A DNA stretch of 64,000 nt from Oscillospiraceae bacterium (GCA_015063645.1 SVTS01000003.1:1-64000); one strand, 5' to 3'. Positions 55,269 to 63,837 are shown, counted from the first letter of the stretch. The notes: generated by a model from the sequence alone, not told the origin. Translations and numbers: made by a program.

Positions 55269-56117
55269 ATGAGTTCCCGCGTTATCCTCGGCATTGATGT
55301 GGGCGGCAGCACCACCAAAATCTGCGGTTTTGACATCTCCGGCGACAAGCCGAAGCTGATCGCGCCGCTGTTCGTCCGCGCCACCGACCCCATTACATCC
55401 GCCTACGGCGCGCTGGGCAAGTTCACCGACCGGAACGCTCTGGCACTTACCGATATCGAAAAAGTCATGATCACCGGCGTAGGTGCTTCCCATTTCGCAC
55501 GTCCCATCTACAATCTCCCCTGCGAGATGACCCCCGAATTCCACTCCGTGGGCATGGGCGGTCTGTATCTCTCGGGGCTTGACCGTGCCATCATCGTCAG
55601 CATGGGCACCGGCACCGCTCTTGTACACGCACAGCGCGGTCAGGAACCGCAGTATCTGGGCGGCACGGGTGTCGGCGGCGGCACACTGCTCGGTCTCTCC
55701 AAGAAGATGCTGGGCATGGACAACATCCAGCACATCTCCGAGCTTGCCAAGAACGGCAATCTCTCTCTGGTAGATCTGAAAATCAACGATCTGACCAAGC
55801 ACGATATTGTGCCGGGCTTCTCCGATCTGATGACCGCATCCAACTTCGGCAACATCAGCGACATCGCCACAAAAGCGGATATCGCTCTGGGCATCATCAA
55901 CATGGTCTTCGAGACCATCGGCATGGTCGCTCTGTTCGCCGCACGGAATCACAATCTGCGGGATGTGGTGCTCACCGGCAATCTGACCTCGGTGGAGCAG
56001 ACGCCGCAGGTATTCGGCATTCTCAACCGGATGTTTGACATGAACTTCATCATTCCGGAGCTCTCTCAGTTCGGTCCCGTCATCGGTGCCGCCCTTTCGG
56101 GAATTACAAAAGATTAA
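55269..56117 (+). CDS. Type II pantothenate kinase-like protein
   Basis: The 282-residue protein has VILGIDVGGSTTKICGFD (phosphate-binding loop), VSMGTGTALVHA and GTGVGGGTLLGLSKKMLG, which match type II pantothenate kinases of the acetate/sugar kinase/Hsc70 superfamily. It would phosphorylate pantothenate in the first step of CoA synthesis; some relatives act on other substrates. It has a consensus promoter, AAGGAGG upstream, and a terminator, so it is monocistronic. Confidence 0.87.
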   Translation: MSSRVILGIDVGGSTTKICGFDISGDKPKLIAPLFVRATDPITSAYGALGKFTDRNALALTDIEKVMITGVGASHFARPIYNLPCEMTPEFHSVGMGGLYLSGLDRAIIVSMGTGTALVHAQRGQEPQYLGGTGVGGGTLLGLSKKMLGMDNIQHISELAKNGNLSLVDLKINDLTKHDIVPGFSDLMTASNFGNISDIATKADIALGIINMVFETIGMVALFAARNHNLRDVVLTGNLTSVEQTPQVFGILNRMFDMNFIIPELSQFGPVIGAALSGITKD

Positions 56118-56126
56118 CGGATTCAT

Positions 56127-56168
56127 GCGGGGGTGCCTCCCAGAAAGGCATCCCCGCAATTCTTTCTT
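56127..56168 (+). terminator. Terminator of the pantothenate kinase-like gene
   Basis: An 11-bp stem (56127-56137 / 56148-56158) with a 10-nt loop is followed by AATTCTTTCTT. It touches the end of the convergent gene at 56167. Confidence 0.65.
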
Positions 56169-57291
56169 ATTTTACAAAATCAAAATCCCGCACAGTGACG
56201 TTTATATCACCGCTCAGACGGCACACAAGCCGGCAGTGATACCGACCGGAGGGAAGCGCATCCGCATCCATCTGTCCGATGACGTGGGACCGTTTTTCGG
56301 TGGGGAACAGCTGCATATCAAAGCTTTTCCGATTGCGCATTGCGGGCACAGCCATCCTGCAAAGCTGATTGCCTGCCGCATCGGAAATTGTCATGATCAC
56401 CGCATCAATCAGGCGGTTGGCGCGAATTTCGCCGGCAAACAGAGATGCGCCGTCATATGTATCCAGCGTATCTGTCACGGCAGGTGCGGGAATGGGTGCC
56501 GGATCGGTAAAGGCACGGCATGTGATGGGCATATAGCCCGTCTCATAGAGATTGGCAAAAGTATATTTCACATTGCCGCAGATATCGTAAACATCCTCGC
56601 CCAGCTTTTCATCGAAAGATTTATGTTCACGGCGGATGAAGCCGCGGGTCTGCTCCAGCGTCTCGGCATAACTTGCCGCAGGATCAATACTTCCGTCCGC
56701 ATTGTGCACCACATGAACACCGATCACCAGCCGGGTATGACCGCTGGCGTTTTTTCTGCAGACCACAGCATCGGCTTTCTGCAGAAGTGCATAGGCGTCA
56801 TACATCACCTCGGGCGCGTTCGCCCGGATTTCCTCGGAGGAAACATGATCGAACGATGCGGAAAACTCCCCGACATGCAGAAAGCCGTTATCGGGACACA
56901 TCAACAGCGTGGACACCAGAGGCACATCCGCACCTGCCGCCGCCCAGGATCGAACGACAGAGCCCGAGCAGTCCGTACCGACACGGGCACTGACGCTTCC
57001 GCCGGAGACGGCATCCCACCTCAGTCCTCGAATGACGGGGATTCCCTTTTTGTCCGTCTCATCGGCATAGGCAAAGAAAGACTCCGCCGTGCCGCCTGCG
57101 TAACTGTAGAGTACGCCCCGATACACTCTGCCCGCTTTTATGGCGAAAGCAGACTTTGCCTTTTCGGGCGGAGTATCCTTCTCCTGTGTGCAGAGGATAT
57201 CCTCACCGGCACGCCACAGCGGCTCGGTTATCTTTCTCATATACGCCTCAGCAGCATCCCGTCTCGTTTGCAGAATATCATTTGTGTTCAT
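56167..57291 (-). CDS. Uncharacterised protein with NlpC/P60-like catalytic text
   Basis: The 374-residue protein has no signal peptide. At about residues 55-118 it reads YRGVLYSYAGGTAES ... ARVGTDCSGSVVRSWAAAG, which has the spacing of an NlpC/P60 cysteine peptidase (DCSGxV), and GHTRLVIGV at about 190 could supply the His. A second domain of about 130 residues follows. A papain-like peptidase or amidase is plausible, but the absence of export is odd for that family. I start it at ATG 57291 because AAGGA lies 10 nt upstream; ATG 57297 is too close to it. Confidence 0.65.
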   Translation of the reverse strand: MNTNDILQTRRDAAEAYMRKITEPLWRAGEDILCTQEKDTPPEKAKSAFAIKAGRVYRGVLYSYAGGTAESFFAYADETDKKGIPVIRGLRWDAVSGGSVSARVGTDCSGSVVRSWAAAGADVPLVSTLLMCPDNGFLHVGEFSASFDHVSSEEIRANAPEVMYDAYALLQKADAVVCRKNASGHTRLVIGVHVVHNADGSIDPAASYAETLEQTRGFIRREHKSFDEKLGEDVYDICGNVKYTFANLYETGYMPITCRAFTDPAPIPAPAVTDTLDTYDGASLFAGEIRANRLIDAVIMTISDAAGNQLCRMAVPAMRNRKSFDMQLFPTEKRSHVIGQMDADALPSGRYHCRLVCRLSGDINVTVRDFDFVK

Positions 57292-57353
57292 AATCATCTA
57301 TTCCTTCAAAATCAGATTTATTCACCGTCGGCGGAAATTCACAGCAAGGAAAC

Positions 57354-57384
57354 GGGGAGGGACTTTTGCTCAAAGTCCCTCCCC
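57354..57384 (-). terminator. GGGGAGGGAC hairpin after hom (copy 2)
   Basis: A 13-bp stem (57354-57366 / 57372-57384) with a 5-nt loop lies 6 nt behind the hom stop codon. The arm sequence is the same as in the hairpin at 43613-43650. Confidence 0.55.
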
Positions 57385-57390
57385 ACCTTT

Positions 57391-58611
57391 TTACAGCATC
57401 CGGACAGCGGATTCCACAGAACCCGGCAGAGACGGCATCGCCTCACGGATCACACGCTCGGCAAGAACGGGCGTGATAAACTCCGTTTTGCCTGCGGGAG
57501 ATGCGTCGAGGATCTCAACGTCACCAAAGAGGAGTGCGGCGCTCTCCTGAATCTCCGCACGGGAGCCGCTCACGCGGATATACATCCGGCAGCTGCTCTC
57601 GGCGAAATCCTTTACGAATCCGGCAGGAGCCGCCTCCCATGTGGGATGGGATTCGCATTTATACGCACCGCTGAACGCGGCGATAATATCGGCAATCACA
57701 GATCCGGCGGTGGGATAGCGTCCCGCGCCGCGTCCGTAGTAAAGCACGTCACCTGTCAGCCGACCGGTAACGGCAACACCGTTATACACATCATTGATAT
57801 GCGCCAGCGGATTATCGTTCATCACAATGCGCGGGCACACGGAAATTGCGGCACATTCACCCTCGCGGCGGAAGGAGCCGATCAGGCGGACAGCGCCGCC
57901 GATGCGCTTCGCCGCATCCATGTCCGCTACGGTAAGGCGGGACATGGTTTCGGTATAGACATCTTCTTCCTTCACGATATAGCCGGTGGCAACTGCCGTC
58001 AGGATCATGATCTTACGCTGTGCGTCAAAGCCGTGGATATCCGCGGAGGGATCCTTTTCCGCATAGCCCAGCTCCTGCGCCTCAGCGAGAGCTTCCTCAA
58101 AGGAGATGCCGCCGTCGCGCATGCGGGTGAGGATATAGTTGGTGGTTCCGTTGAGAATGCCGCTGACCGCGTCGATTTCATCCCCTGCCAGGCTGGTGCG
58201 CATGGAGCGGATTTCGGGAATACCGCCGCCCACGCTTGCCTCATAGAGATATGCCGCGCCGTTTGCGGCGGCAAGCTCCATCAGTTCTTTGCCGTGCTTG
58301 GCGACCAGTTCTTTATTGGAGGTGACCACATGCTTGCCGCGGGAAAGCGCCTCGCGGCTGAAGGTCAGAGCGGGATTCACACCGCCCATTGTCTCCACTA
58401 CAAGAGCGATCTCCGGATCATCCAAAAGGATGTTCACATCGTGGATCACCCGATCCCCGTAGGGGGAATCGGGGAAATCACGCAGATCGAGAATATATTT
58501 TACATGGACTTCGTCGCCTGCCATCCGGCGGATCGCAGGGGCATTTTCGTCGATCAGCGCGGCAACGCCGCCGCCGACCACGCCGAAGCCGATTATTGCG
58601 ATTTCTTTCAT
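57391..58611 (-). CDS. hom: Homoserine dehydrogenase
   Basis: The 406-residue enzyme has IIGFGVVGGGVAALI (NAD(P)-binding), TSNKELVAKHG, EASVGGGIPEIRSMRTSLAGDEI and GILNGTTNYILTRM, then GYAEKDPSADIHGFDAQRKIMIL. The last ~80 residues look like an ACT domain (MYIRVSGSRAEIQESAALL), so threonine feedback is likely. It converts aspartate semialdehyde to homoserine. The ATG 58611 follows AAAGGAC; thrB and thrC are not adjacent. Confidence 0.94.
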   Translation of the reverse strand: MKEIAIIGFGVVGGGVAALIDENAPAIRRMAGDEVHVKYILDLRDFPDSPYGDRVIHDVNILLDDPEIALVVETMGGVNPALTFSREALSRGKHVVTSNKELVAKHGKELMELAAANGAAYLYEASVGGGIPEIRSMRTSLAGDEIDAVSGILNGTTNYILTRMRDGGISFEEALAEAQELGYAEKDPSADIHGFDAQRKIMILTAVATGYIVKEEDVYTETMSRLTVADMDAAKRIGGAVRLIGSFRREGECAAISVCPRIVMNDNPLAHINDVYNGVAVTGRLTGDVLYYGRGAGRYPTAGSVIADIIAAFSGAYKCESHPTWEAAPAGFVKDFAESSCRMYIRVSGSRAEIQESAALLFGDVEILDASPAGKTEFITPVLAERVIREAMPSLPGSVESAVRML

Positions 58612-58660
58612 CGGAATGTCCTTTCCGGCATTCTGCCGTGCGGAATATAGTATACAGTTG

Positions 58661-58689
58661 ATTATACCACAGTTTTTTACAATATGCAA
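58661..58689 (-). promoter_or_regulatory. hom promoter
   Basis: On the minus strand TTGCAT (58689-58684), 17-nt spacer and TATAAT (58666-58661), 50 nt before the start codon. I see no T-box or other riboswitch in this leader. Confidence 0.65.
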
Positions 58690-58741
58690 GATTCTGTCAC
58701 GAATTCTTTGGGATTTGTCAGTCTTTCTGCCCGCCGCAGAA

Positions 58742-59305
58742 TCAGATTTCCGCGATGACGCGGCACGGCAGTCCCGTCATTTCCGAAAAATTCATCGGAC
58801 AGGTGCGGGCAGTAAACCGTCCTCCCGCGTCCAGCACCGCTTTCAGATTACAGAGATTTTCGATAACAAACACACCTCTGTCCGCGCAGTACTGATCGGC
58901 GGGAATATGCTCTTTTCCCCGGCGGATACCGGCGAAATCCACACCGATGAGGGAGACACCCTTCTGCACCAGCGCTTCGATCAGTTCCGGCGAAAGCTGC
59001 GGATGATCCGCGAAATACGATTTGGTTCCGTACACTTCCCTCTCCGAAAACCCTGTATAAAAAGCGACAAACATATCGGCAGACACCCCTTCCATATCCA
59101 CATCGGACAGGGTGATATCCCGCGCTTTCACAGAAGAAACATCCAATACGATGCCCTGCCGGGCGGTGTATTCCAGGGGAAATTCCTTATCCATCACATC
59201 AAAATGGGTGCCCAGATGTCCGCTCAGGGTGATTTTCTCATTGTCCTGCGCGTCCGCGGTCATTTTCGGGGTTATTTTCAGTGTAATATCAATCAGCATC
59301 GTCAC
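58742..59305 (-). CDS. Cyclase family protein (kynurenine formamidase-like fold)
   Basis: The 187-residue protein has LSGHLGTHFDVMDKEFP, the HxGTHxD metal-binding motif of the cyclase family, and LIGVDFAGIRRGKEH downstream. Members hydrolyse formamides or lactones with a bound metal ion. The start is GTG 59305, overlapping the stop of the GDSL gene (GTGA), or ATG 59299; either way it is translationally coupled to that gene. Confidence 0.85.
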   Translation of the reverse strand: MTMLIDITLKITPKMTADAQDNEKITLSGHLGTHFDVMDKEFPLEYTARQGIVLDVSSVKARDITLSDVDMEGVSADMFVAFYTGFSEREVYGTKSYFADHPQLSPELIEALVQKGVSLIGVDFAGIRRGKEHIPADQYCADRGVFVIENLCNLKAVLDAGGRFTARTCPMNFSEMTGLPCRVIAEI

Positions 59306-59985
59306 TTTACCGCGCCGTCATGCCCCGTTTCGCTTCCCTGCTGGATAATCTTCCCTACAGTACGCAGACGATCTGCGGCGTGGGCGCAGATCAGATCCGC
59401 CTGCATCTCGATGGCGGGTGCTTTCCAGTGGAATACGTCCCGCATGTGCTCCTCCGACGCCAGCGGTGCCAGCGGCGTATTCAGATCCAGCACGGGAAGA
59501 TTTTTCTCCTCCGCCAGCAGACGGATATATGCATTCAGTTCATCCACAACCGCGTTTCGCTTCGGATCGCTCAGCGGCGTGCAGAGCGTCAGGGTGAGAA
59601 GCGCATCCGGCTTTTTGGCAGAAATGAATTCCGCGGCGGCGCGATAGGCGTTCTGCCACTCCGCACGATCGGTGGTCAGGCTGTGAAGACCGTTGTTGAA
59701 GCTGATCAGATCATACTCCGCACCGTCCAGAATGAAATCCAATTCGCGGAAATAATCGGGATCGGTGACACATTTTGACGTTGCCCAGTAGGTGATATTG
59801 GCGCGCTCCGCCAGCTTTTCCCGCACCTTTCCGTGATAACCGTGGCAGATGGAATCGCCGATCAGAAGCAGGCGCGGCGACACATTGTCCCGTGCGTTGA
59901 ACGCATAAGTGATCGTCCATTCGATGTTTTCTCTTTCCCGGGATGTATTTTCCGGCTGAAATGCGCGGTAATCTGCTGCAGACAT
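59302..59985 (-). CDS. SGNH/GDSL-family hydrolase
   Basis: The 227-residue protein has LLLIGDSICHGYH (block I, catalytic Ser), ISFNNGLHSL (block III, Asn) and DVFHWKAPAIEM near the C-terminus (Asp-x-x-His). It is an esterase/lipase-type hydrolase without a signal peptide, possibly a carbohydrate acetylesterase. It starts a two-gene operon with the cyclase and has its own promoter. Confidence 0.87.
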   Translation of the reverse strand: MSAADYRAFQPENTSRERENIEWTITYAFNARDNVSPRLLLIGDSICHGYHGKVREKLAERANITYWATSKCVTDPDYFRELDFILDGAEYDLISFNNGLHSLTTDRAEWQNAYRAAAEFISAKKPDALLTLTLCTPLSDPKRNAVVDELNAYIRLLAEEKNLPVLDLNTPLAPLASEEHMRDVFHWKAPAIEMQADLICAHAADRLRTVGKIIQQGSETGHDGAVK

Positions 59986-60020
59986 ATCTGTCCTCCGTGT
60001 ATATAAATAGTATTGTATGT

Positions 60021-60049
60021 ATTATAGCACACCCGACTCCGGATTGCAA
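60021..60049 (-). promoter_or_regulatory. Promoter of the GDSL-cyclase operon
   Basis: On the minus strand TTGCAA (60049-60044), 17-nt spacer and TATAAT (60026-60021), 36 nt before the start codon, which follows GGAGGACAG. Confidence 0.6.
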
Positions 60050-60088
60050 GAAATTGCGGAAGCAGGATAAATTTTTTATATTTTCCCC

Positions 60089-60117
60089 TTGACAACAGTA
60101 TTCTACTGTGATAGAAT
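60089..60117 (+). promoter_or_regulatory. blaI-like gene promoter
   Basis: TTGACA (60089-60094), 17-nt spacer and TAGAAT (60112-60117). An operator-like palindrome fills the spacer and the -10 box, so repressor binding would block polymerase. Confidence 0.7.
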
Positions 60118-60147
60118 ACAATCAGAATGCATTCTATCACAGTAGAA
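60099..60147 (+). promoter_or_regulatory. Mirrored pair of BlaI-type operators
   Basis: Site 1 is TATTCTA-6 nt-TAGAATA (60099-60118), overlapping the -10 box. Site 2 (60132-60147) is TTCTATCACAGTAGAA, the exact reverse complement of site 1's core at 60101-60116. Site 2 ends 12 nt before the repressor's start codon. Two dyads around a promoter of a BlaI/MecI-family gene are the usual autorepression layout. Confidence 0.75.
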
Positions 60148-60159
60148 CAGGGGATTACT

Positions 60160-60519
60160 ATGGACAAAAAACTGCATCCATCCGAGATCAATGTCATGAA
60201 CATCGTATGGGAAAAGGGGATCTGCTCCGCCAAGGATATCGCCGCCGCGCTGGCACAGTCGGTGGGATGGAGCAAAACGACCACCTACACCGTCATCGGA
60301 AAATGTCTGAACAAGGGCGTTCTGCGCCGCACGGATCCGGGATTCCTTTGTGAGGCTATTCTGTCCCGTGAGGAAGCCCGGGCGGCGGAGACGGGCGAGC
60401 TGATCGACCGCTTTTACGGCGGATCCCCCGATGCGCTTGTAGCATCGATCCTTGGCAGCGGCAGACTGACGAAAGAGGAAATCGACCGTCTGCGGAAAAT
60501 GATCGGTGAGCTGTCATGA
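60160..60519 (+). CDS. BlaI/MecI/CopY-family transcriptional repressor
   Basis: The 119-residue protein has the winged-helix text LHPSEINVMNIVWEKGICSAKDIAAAL and GWSKTTTYTVIGKCLNKGVLRR, with a dimerisation tail ending LRKMIGELS. BlaI-type repressors are cleaved after a signal from their M56 partner. The partner gene begins 4 nt before this stop codon (ATGA overlap). The ATG 60160 follows AGGGG; two dyad operators lie just upstream. Confidence 0.92.
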   Translation: MDKKLHPSEINVMNIVWEKGICSAKDIAAALAQSVGWSKTTTYTVIGKCLNKGVLRRTDPGFLCEAILSREEARAAETGELIDRFYGGSPDALVASILGSGRLTKEEIDRLRKMIGELS

Positions 60520-61958
60520 GCGCCGCCGTGCTCCTGCATGTAACGCTCAGCGGTACGGTGCTCATCCTGTACGGGATTCTGATGCGTCTCATCGCCGGGA
60601 AACGGATTTCTCCGCTGTTTTTCCGCACACTGTGGATCATTGCCGCTTTGCGGCTGTTGATTCTCACGCCCCTTTCCTCTCCCGCCGGGCAGCTTCCCGC
60701 GCCCGGAAATGACGGATTTTCCACCGCCGTTCTGCCCCTGCCGGGCATTCTGCCGTCTGGCGGCGGTACTGTTCCCGCCGGAAAGGATATACCGTGGCTG
60801 ATGCTTGTATGGGGAGGAATTGCGCTGATTTTGGCGACGCGGATCGCAGTCCGGCACGGAATCTGGCTGCACCGCATGAAAAGCACGGCGCAGTCAGAGG
60901 AAATCACTCCGATGACGAACATCCGCCGCACGGTACGTTTGTGTGTATCGCCGGAGGCAGATTCCCCCTGTACAGCAGGCATTTTCCGTCCGATGATCGT
61001 TCTGCCCATTCCCGCCGCCGATTATGAAAGCAGCACTCTCGCCTGCATTCTTGCCCACGAGAGTGCGCATATCCGCCGTCTGGATGCGGCAGTCCGGGTA
61101 CTGTTTTCCGCCGTGCTCTGTCTGCACTGGTTCAATCCGTTTGTCTATATCATGATCCGCCTTGCAAACTGTGATCTGGAACGCGTATGCGATGCAGACG
61201 CCCTCGCCCTGCTTGGAGAGGAACGCCGCACCGCATATGCTAAGGCTTTGCTGGATCTGGCGGAGGCACGCACCGCGGTGCTGTCTCTCGCCGGGCATTC
61301 CATGAGAGAAAGGATCATTTCCATTATGAAAATCAACCGCTATTCCGCGCCTGCCGCCGCCATTGCCGCCGCATTGTGCATCGGCTGTGCCGCCGTATTT
61401 GCCGCATCGCCCCATTCCTTCACGGAGATCCCCGGCTCGGATCTCCCCATATCCGCCGTAACGCTCCCGGCAGAAACTGCCGCATCTGCCGAAACCGCTG
61501 TACAGATGCCGCCGGCTGCGGAAACAGACTCCCCTGCTGTGGAAAGCTGGTTATTCCCCCTTCCTGCAAACACGCCGTGGGAGATCACGCAGCCGTTCGG
61601 CTATATCAGTTATGCGGGAGTCAGCCATTTCCACAACGGAACGGACATTTCCGCCCCGGAGGATACGGTACTGCTTGCCGCGCTGTCCGGAACGGTCATT
61701 ACTGCTGAATATTCGTATGAAACCGGCAATCACATCGTCGTGGAAACCGCCGGAGGCATCCGGTATGAATACCGGCACTGCGCCAGACTTTTGGCGGAAG
61801 CCGGCGACACGGTACAGCGCGGCGACAGCATTGCCGTGATCGGTCAGACAGGAGATGCAACCGGCATTCACCTGCATTTCGGTGTAGAGACCGATGGTGC
61901 AAGCTGTGATCCCATGGGCATGTTTACCCGCCGGGAAGTTACCGCATCCGCCGAATGA
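60516..61958 (+). CDS. M56 (BlaR1-like) metallopeptidase fused to an M23 peptidase domain
   Basis: The 480-residue protein has three N-terminal membrane helices (about residues 3-25, 34-54, 92-112), a cytoplasmic M56 zinc-peptidase domain with HESAH (181-185) and a downstream ERVCDADA, and a fourth helix near 277-299. Instead of the beta-lactam sensor of BlaR1 the outside part is an M23/LytM domain: HNGTD (His373, Asp377) and HLHF (His452, His454), so all zinc ligands are kept. I infer a signalling protease whose external domain senses or cuts peptidoglycan and whose M56 domain inactivates the BlaI-like repressor. Confidence 0.9.
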   Translation: MSAAVLLHVTLSGTVLILYGILMRLIAGKRISPLFFRTLWIIAALRLLILTPLSSPAGQLPAPGNDGFSTAVLPLPGILPSGGGTVPAGKDIPWLMLVWGGIALILATRIAVRHGIWLHRMKSTAQSEEITPMTNIRRTVRLCVSPEADSPCTAGIFRPMIVLPIPAADYESSTLACILAHESAHIRRLDAAVRVLFSAVLCLHWFNPFVYIMIRLANCDLERVCDADALALLGEERRTAYAKALLDLAEARTAVLSLAGHSMRERIISIMKINRYSAPAAAIAAALCIGCAAVFAASPHSFTEIPGSDLPISAVTLPAETAASAETAVQMPPAAETDSPAVESWLFPLPANTPWEITQPFGYISYAGVSHFHNGTDISAPEDTVLLAALSGTVITAEYSYETGNHIVVETAGGIRYEYRHCARLLAEAGDTVQRGDSIAVIGQTGDATGIHLHFGVETDGASCDPMGMFTRREVTASAE

Positions 61959-63690
61959 CGGCGAGGACCTCCTCTTTGCGGGGCAGATCCAGAAACCGTT
62001 CACACTCCGTGAAAAAGGAGGAATACACCAGATCCACCCCTTCCAGTGCGATTCGATCGTACAGCGCATCCAGACGTTCGGTGATTCCTCCGTCCCCGTC
62101 TTTGCGGCTCACCGCCAGATAACGGAGAATAAAGCCCAATGCCATCCGCTGACCGTCGCTGACCAGCGCCCGCAGGCCACGGATATCCACCTGCTGATCA
62201 CCGATGCAGATGAATCCCATTCCGGATACCGTCAGTTTTTCACTGCCGCTTCCCTCCGGATAGGAGGAATACCCCTCGCCGGGCAGATGTTTCCTCTGAG
62301 ACCAATCCGCATCGGGAGCCGCATCCGTCCGGATGCCGTATTTGCCGCAGATCCGGTGCGCCTCCTCCGTTACATCGGAAATCCGGTATTCGTCCATACG
62401 GTACACCCGATCCGCGCAGGCAAGATATTCCCCGCTGCCGCCGATCACCAGAACAGAGGACACTCCCCGGCGCGCCGCCTCTCCCACACGATCTGTGAAC
62501 GGCGTGATCGGCTCTCTTGCGATCAGCTCTTTCATCATCCGGTCGCGGATCATGAAATTCGCCGCGCTGCGGTCTTCATCAAGCAGCAGAAGCCTGGCAC
62601 CTGCCTCCACCGCTTCCATAACATTTGCCGCCTGTGACGTGGATCCGGAGGCATGATCCGTGGAAAAATCCGCCGGATCACCGCCGGGGATCCAGCGGAT
62701 AAACGGGGAGATATTTATCCGCCTCACGGCGCGTCCCTCTTCTGCGGAAACGGACACAGCACTCTCATCCGTGATGCACAATTCCCGACCGTCCCCACTG
62801 CAGTGATCGTATATCCCTGCGGCAATGGCATCCAGAAGCGTGGATTTTCCCGAATATCCGCCGCCGGTGATCACCGTAACGCCCCGTCGGATGCCCATTC
62901 CCCTCACACCGGCGATTTCTATTTCATCCCGGGCTGTGGACTGAAACGAAAGTGCATCCCGCAGGGGACGCTGTGTCCCCTTTTCCCGCGGAAGGATACT
63001 GCCGTTGGCAATGAATGCGCAGTATTCGCTGTCCCGGAGCCATCGGCGGATCGCCGCCTGTTTTTCCGCCAGCGCAAGCGTTTTCTCCAGCGCAGTCGGA
63101 TCAAATTGCATCATGAACATCTCCACCGCCTCCGGCAGATCCCGGCAGAGCATCTGCACCGCTTTCCGCAGTTTGCGCCGGGGCAGCTGTACCTGTATCC
63201 GCAGGCACAGGCACATCGCCGGCGGCGGTGGATTTTCCATCAGATATACGGTACTGCCGCCGCCGTTTATGTAATCCTTCTGCGGGCGCAGAGCAAAATA
63301 CGCCGTATTGCGCACAAGAATTTCCCCGCCCGGACGTGCAAGATAATACCTGCCGTTTTCGCTGTCCGGTCGGCTGCGGTTATACAGTCCGGCATTCAGC
63401 GCATCAATATACGGCGCGAACACGCGCAGGCAATGATCTGCCGCGGCGGCTGTGTACGTCTGTATTCCCAACATCTCCGCGGGAATGCGGATCTCCACAC
63501 TCGGCTTATCCTGCGCCAGTTTGTGTGTGCCGCTGATAAAGAATCCGACCGCATCGCTGTAGTATGTGGGATCGTTATCCGCATAGTCCGGTCCGCTGAG
63601 CGGAATCACGCCCATGCTGCCATCGTACATGGCGGTGTAGGTCACCGTGTCCGAATCCATGGCAAGAAGCTTACTTTTCAACCGTTTCAT
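61939..63690 (-). CDS. ABC-class ATPase (PF09818-type)
   Basis: The 583-residue protein has a central P-loop, VTVITGGGYSGKSTLLDAI, and a later LLLLDEDRSAANFMIRD Walker-B-like segment, preceded by SGSTSQAANVMEAVE, all typical of the predicted ABC-class ATPase family. The N-terminal ~230 residues are specific to the family, whose role is unknown. ATG 63690 follows GGAGGTGATT. The gene is preceded by a leader peptide, a terminator and a strong promoter. Its end overlaps the convergent M56-M23 gene by 20 nt. Confidence 0.87.
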   Translation of the reverse strand: MKRLKSKLLAMDSDTVTYTAMYDGSMGVIPLSGPDYADNDPTYYSDAVGFFISGTHKLAQDKPSVEIRIPAEMLGIQTYTAAAADHCLRVFAPYIDALNAGLYNRSRPDSENGRYYLARPGGEILVRNTAYFALRPQKDYINGGGSTVYLMENPPPPAMCLCLRIQVQLPRRKLRKAVQMLCRDLPEAVEMFMMQFDPTALEKTLALAEKQAAIRRWLRDSEYCAFIANGSILPREKGTQRPLRDALSFQSTARDEIEIAGVRGMGIRRGVTVITGGGYSGKSTLLDAIAAGIYDHCSGDGRELCITDESAVSVSAEEGRAVRRINISPFIRWIPGGDPADFSTDHASGSTSQAANVMEAVEAGARLLLLDEDRSAANFMIRDRMMKELIAREPITPFTDRVGEAARRGVSSVLVIGGSGEYLACADRVYRMDEYRISDVTEEAHRICGKYGIRTDAAPDADWSQRKHLPGEGYSSYPEGSGSEKLTVSGMGFICIGDQQVDIRGLRALVSDGQRMALGFILRYLAVSRKDGDGGITERLDALYDRIALEGVDLVYSSFFTECERFLDLPRKEEVLAVIRRMR

Positions 63691-63748
63691 ATGAGAATCA
63701 CCTCCAAAAATTTGCCGGGATTGGCTCATATGTCCCGAAAAAGAAAAA

Positions 63749-63769
63749 GCGCATCCGTATCGGATGCGC
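63749..63769 (-). terminator. Terminator inside the leader of the ABC-class ATPase gene
   Basis: A perfect 9-bp GC-rich stem (63749-63757 / 63761-63769) with a 3-nt loop is followed on the minus strand by TTTTTCTTTTT. It lies between the leader peptide and the main gene, so most transcripts should stop here unless a readthrough mechanism exists. Confidence 0.8.
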
Positions 63770-63786
63770 AGTGAAAACATTGCCGC

Positions 63787-63837
63787 TCAAACAGACCGGG
63801 CGGCGGTCATGACATCCGGAACATATGAGTATATCAT
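63787..63837 (-). CDS. Candidate 16-residue leader peptide
   Basis: A short ORF, MIYSYVPDVMTAARSV, begins 7 nt after AGGAGG and about 25 nt after the expected transcription start of the promoter at 63869-63897. It ends 18 nt before the terminator stem. The position is that of a regulatory leader peptide; the residues give no amino-acid run that would name the inducer. Confidence 0.6.
   Translation of the reverse strand: MIYSYVPDVMTAARSV

Noticed and set aside
56086-58650. 854-codon plus-strand ORF
   Set aside because: Antisense to the NlpC-like gene and hom; no plausible start site or domain.
58612-58741. T-box or threonine attenuator before hom
   Set aside because: The leader is only about 40 nt after the promoter and has no T-box sequence or run of Thr codons.
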